From positions 1 through 8,607 of the forward strand of contig NZ_DYXM01000131.1 in NCBI RefSeq assembly GCF_020742175.1: a DNA stretch of 8,607 bases, in the 5' to 3' direction. Of this stretch, positions 6,932 to 8,607 are shown one piece after another. The first letter of the stretch is position 1. Each line of letters begins with the position of its first letter. Made by a program: the position numbers and the translations under genes. Origin of the DNA: Dietzia timorensis. GTDB taxonomy: Bacteria; Actinomycetota; Actinomycetes; Mycobacteriales; Mycobacteriaceae. The notes beneath the pieces are model-generated. The model was not told the origin of the DNA. It saw only the letters and a list, made by a program, of their open reading frames with translations, and made no database searches.

Positions 6932-8349
6932 CGGATGGTCACCTCCGCCCCGCGGAGGGCCGGAGCGCCGAGGCCTGCGACCCAGCCGGGTGTCGATTCG
7001 GGCGCTTCGCCCTTCGCTGCGCCGTAAATCGTCTGCACTGTGGCCACCTCGATCGGCGAATTCTCGTATCCCATCGGTCGATCGTCGACGCCCGGGGGCA
7101 GCGGGCGATTCGGTTGTTCCGGAACGTAGCGTCCCGGCGCGTCGGGAACGCTGCCGCGCTGGCGCGGCTGCGTGATCGGCGCATCGGAACTTCGTGGGTC
7201 CGGTGCGTCGGGAATGACTGCAGGGCCCGGGTTACGCGTCGGGGGCTGGTAGGCGCCATCGGCAAGCGCGCCGCCGGGTGCTGCCGGGAAATTCTCCCCG
7301 GGTCCCGGGGTTCCGTAGCAGCGCGCACCGCGGGTATCGAAGGCGCGCGGCTCATCCTGGTTCGGAAGGTATCGGCCACGCGGGTTGACGACCTCCACGG
7401 TGACGCGAATGCCCGGGTGCTCATCGCCGACACCAAGGATGTCGTCGGAATTCACAAGGCTCTTTTGGAAGTTGAGCACCGAACATTCAAGCACCGGGGA
7501 GTACTGCGCAAGGTAATCGAGCGTCTGTCGCGAGTCCGCGAGCACGTCGATGACGCTCTGCTTGTTCACGTCGATGAACCCGGCAAGGTCGTTCGATGCC
7601 GTCGTCACCGACTGGATGGAGCCGCGCAGCGCGTCCTGCTTTTCCACGACGGTATGCGATGTGGTGCGCAGGGCGTCGAGCGCGCCAATGAGATCGGGCA
7701 CGGCCTCGGTGTAGGTCTGCGAGAAGGTCGCGAGATCCTGGAGACCGGATTCGAGCGCGGGGAGATCTTCGTTGATACCGCCGAATACCTTACCCAGCTG
7801 CTCGAAGGAGACACCGAGCCGATCGCCGTTGCCCTGCAGCGCCTGGCTCAGCGCGCCGAGGGTTGCGGCGAGCTCGTGGGGCGGAACGGCCTCGAGCACC
7901 GGGAGCAGCCCGTCGAGAACTCGGTCGAGCTCCACGGCGTTGCCGCGTTCGTCCTGGGCGATGGAGTCGACGTCCGCGAGTTTTCCAGAACCTCCGCCGT
8001 CAGGAATATAGATGTCCACGAAGCGCTCGCCGAACAGGGTCTTCGGGATGAGCCGCGCCGTGACATCGGCGGGGAGCTTCTCGGTGTAATCGGGGTCGAT
8101 GGCGAGCTGCACTCGGACGCGATCGCCGTCGGGTTCGACCTCGGTGACGCGGCCGATATTGACTCCGCGCACCTTGACGTCGGCATGTTTGGGCAGCGCG
8201 TATCCGACGTCGTCGGTGTAGAGGTCTATTTCGCTGACGCTGGTGAACGCCTTGTTGTACATGGCGATGGAGCCGCCGATGAACGCCGCCACGATGATGA
8301 CGAACAGGACGGCAAGGAGGCGACGAGCGGTCGCTGACATGCGGGTCAT
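6928..8349 (-). CDS. mceA: Mce family protein MceA with a long proline-rich C-terminal part
   Basis: 473 aa, the longest of the six. Residues 10-29 (RLLAVLFVIIVAAFIGGSIA) are the membrane anchor. The Mce/MlaD domain is at about 39-117 with the motif VRGVNIGRVTEV (60-71) and the strand TLFGERFVDIYIP. Residues 137-285 are the helical tube region. Cysteines C289 (SPVLECSVL) and C344 (GARCYGTPG) flank a β-like stretch (IRVTVEVVNPRGRYLP). Residues 345-425 are dominated by Pro, Gly, Ala, Arg and Asp, and look disordered. The final segment (SPIEVATVQTIYGAA to RGAEVTIR) looks folded again and resembles usual MceA ends. The ATG overlaps the yrbEB stop by 4 bp. Its place as first mce gene after yrbEB defines it as A. 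Substrate is unknown. Confidence 0.95.
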   Translation of the reverse strand: MTRMSATARRLLAVLFVIIVAAFIGGSIAMYNKAFTSVSEIDLYTDDVGYALPKHADVKVRGVNIGRVTEVEPDGDRVRVQLAIDPDYTEKLPADVTARLIPKTLFGERFVDIYIPDGGGSGKLADVDSIAQDERGNAVELDRVLDGLLPVLEAVPPHELAATLGALSQALQGNGDRLGVSFEQLGKVFGGINEDLPALESGLQDLATFSQTYTEAVPDLIGALDALRTTSHTVVEKQDALRGSIQSVTTASNDLAGFIDVNKQSVIDVLADSRQTLDYLAQYSPVLECSVLNFQKSLVNSDDILGVGDEHPGIRVTVEVVNPRGRYLPNQDEPRAFDTRGARCYGTPGPGENFPAAPGGALADGAYQPPTRNPGPAVIPDAPDPRSSDAPITQPRQRGSVPDAPGRYVPEQPNRPLPPGVDDRPMGYENSPIEVATVQTIYGAAKGEAPESTPGWVAGLGAPALRGAEVTIR

Positions 8350-8607
8350 CCGGCAATCCTCACACTCGTGGACGTGCCCCAGATGGCCAGGCCGATGAAG
8401 AAGTTGAGAATCGTGACGACAACGATCGCGGTACGCACCGCGCGGCCCACGGCAACGCCGACGCCGGCGGGTCCGCCGGACGCGGTGTAGCCGTAGAAGC
8501 AGTGGATCATCACGAGCGCGAAGGCGAAGATCAACACCTTGACGAACGAATACAAAACGTCCTGTGGCGGCAGGAACAGGTGGAAGTAGTGGTCGAACGC
8601 ACCGGTC
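8346..8607 (-). CDS. yrbEB: YrbEB-type MlaE-family ABC permease, C-terminal fragment
   Basis: Only the last 86 residues are inside the window; the gene begins beyond the high-coordinate edge, so the TTG seen near 8553-8555 is an internal Leu codon and not a start. The fragment reads QDVLYSFVKVLIFAFALVMI, then HCFYGYTASGGPAGVGVAVG, then RAVRTAIVVVTILNFFIGLA and a short tail. The YGYTASGGPxGVGxAVGRAVRT block is a signature of the YrbE/MlaE permease C-terminus. Two hydrophobic helices flank that loop. YrbE permeases form the membrane channel of Mce importers and work with an ATPase (MceG) usually encoded elsewhere. Direct position before mceA indicates the second permease (B). The stop overlaps mceA by 4 bp. 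Confidence 0.93.
   Translation of the reverse strand, partial: TGAFDHYFHLFLPPQDVLYSFVKVLIFAFALVMIHCFYGYTASGGPAGVGVAVGRAVRTAIVVVTILNFFIGLAIWGTSTSVRIAG

Noticed and set aside
7114..8337. A 407-codon open frame on the plus strand opposite mceA
   Set aside because: It lies wholly antisense to mceA, which has a clear membrane anchor, Mce domain and operon junctions. The antisense product is rich in Arg, Gly, Val and Glu, with no recognisable domain, as expected for a GC-rich shadow frame.
8346..8555. A 69-codon minus-strand gene starting with TTG near 8555
   Set aside because: The frame stays open to the window edge and the residues before the TTG continue the YrbE permease sequence, so this is only the tail of a larger gene.
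1..8607. CRISPR arrays, tRNA or rRNA genes, insertion sequences and transfer signs
   Set aside because: No spaced repeats, cloverleaf candidates, transposase frames or terminal inverted repeats were seen, and composition looks even across the window.

Overview
The window is almost entirely one minus-strand mce (mammalian cell entry) operon, so the gene order runs from high to low coordinates. It holds the 3' end of a yrbEB permease gene, complete mceA, mceB, mceC, mceD, mceE and mceF, a terminator-like hairpin, and then a separate gene for an Mce-associated membrane protein that runs off the low-coordinate edge. Six different mce genes behind yrbE is the layout of mycolic-acid actinomycetes (Mycobacteriales/Corynebacteriales) and some relatives. 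The high GC, GC-rich third codon positions and Gram-positive lipoprotein signal on MceE agree. The genus cannot be named from this sequence.

Layout: 8346-8607 is the C-terminal end of the YrbEB permease. From 8349 down to 1034 are mceA, B, C, D, E and F. Their junctions are very tight: 4-bp ATGA overlaps at yrbEB/A, A/B, D/E and E/F, a 1-bp overlap at B/C, and a 3-bp gap at C/D. All six frames are intact. Six bases after the mceF stop is a strong GC-rich hairpin (995-1028). The rest of the 171-bp gap holds two small palindromes and a repeated hexamer. A GTG-started gene with a good ribosome binding site follows (862 down to the edge). It encodes a single-pass membrane protein with a long charged, low-complexity cytoplasmic tail.

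How they work together (family knowledge): two YrbE permeases and an ATPase usually encoded elsewhere (MceG) form an ABC-type importer. The six Mce subunits form a hetero-hexameric tube that carries lipids through the periplasm. MceE is the lipoprotein subunit, and Mce-associated proteins are accessory or stabilising partners. The substrate (fatty acids, sterols or other lipids) cannot be read from this window.

This is a known kind of system, and I found no hidden new one. The points worth a second look are the split of the Mce-associated gene from the operon by a hairpin and palindromes, its unusual cytoplasmic tail, the proline-rich C-terminal part of MceA, and a patterned pair of extracytoplasmic cysteines in MceA, B, D and F that is absent from C and E.
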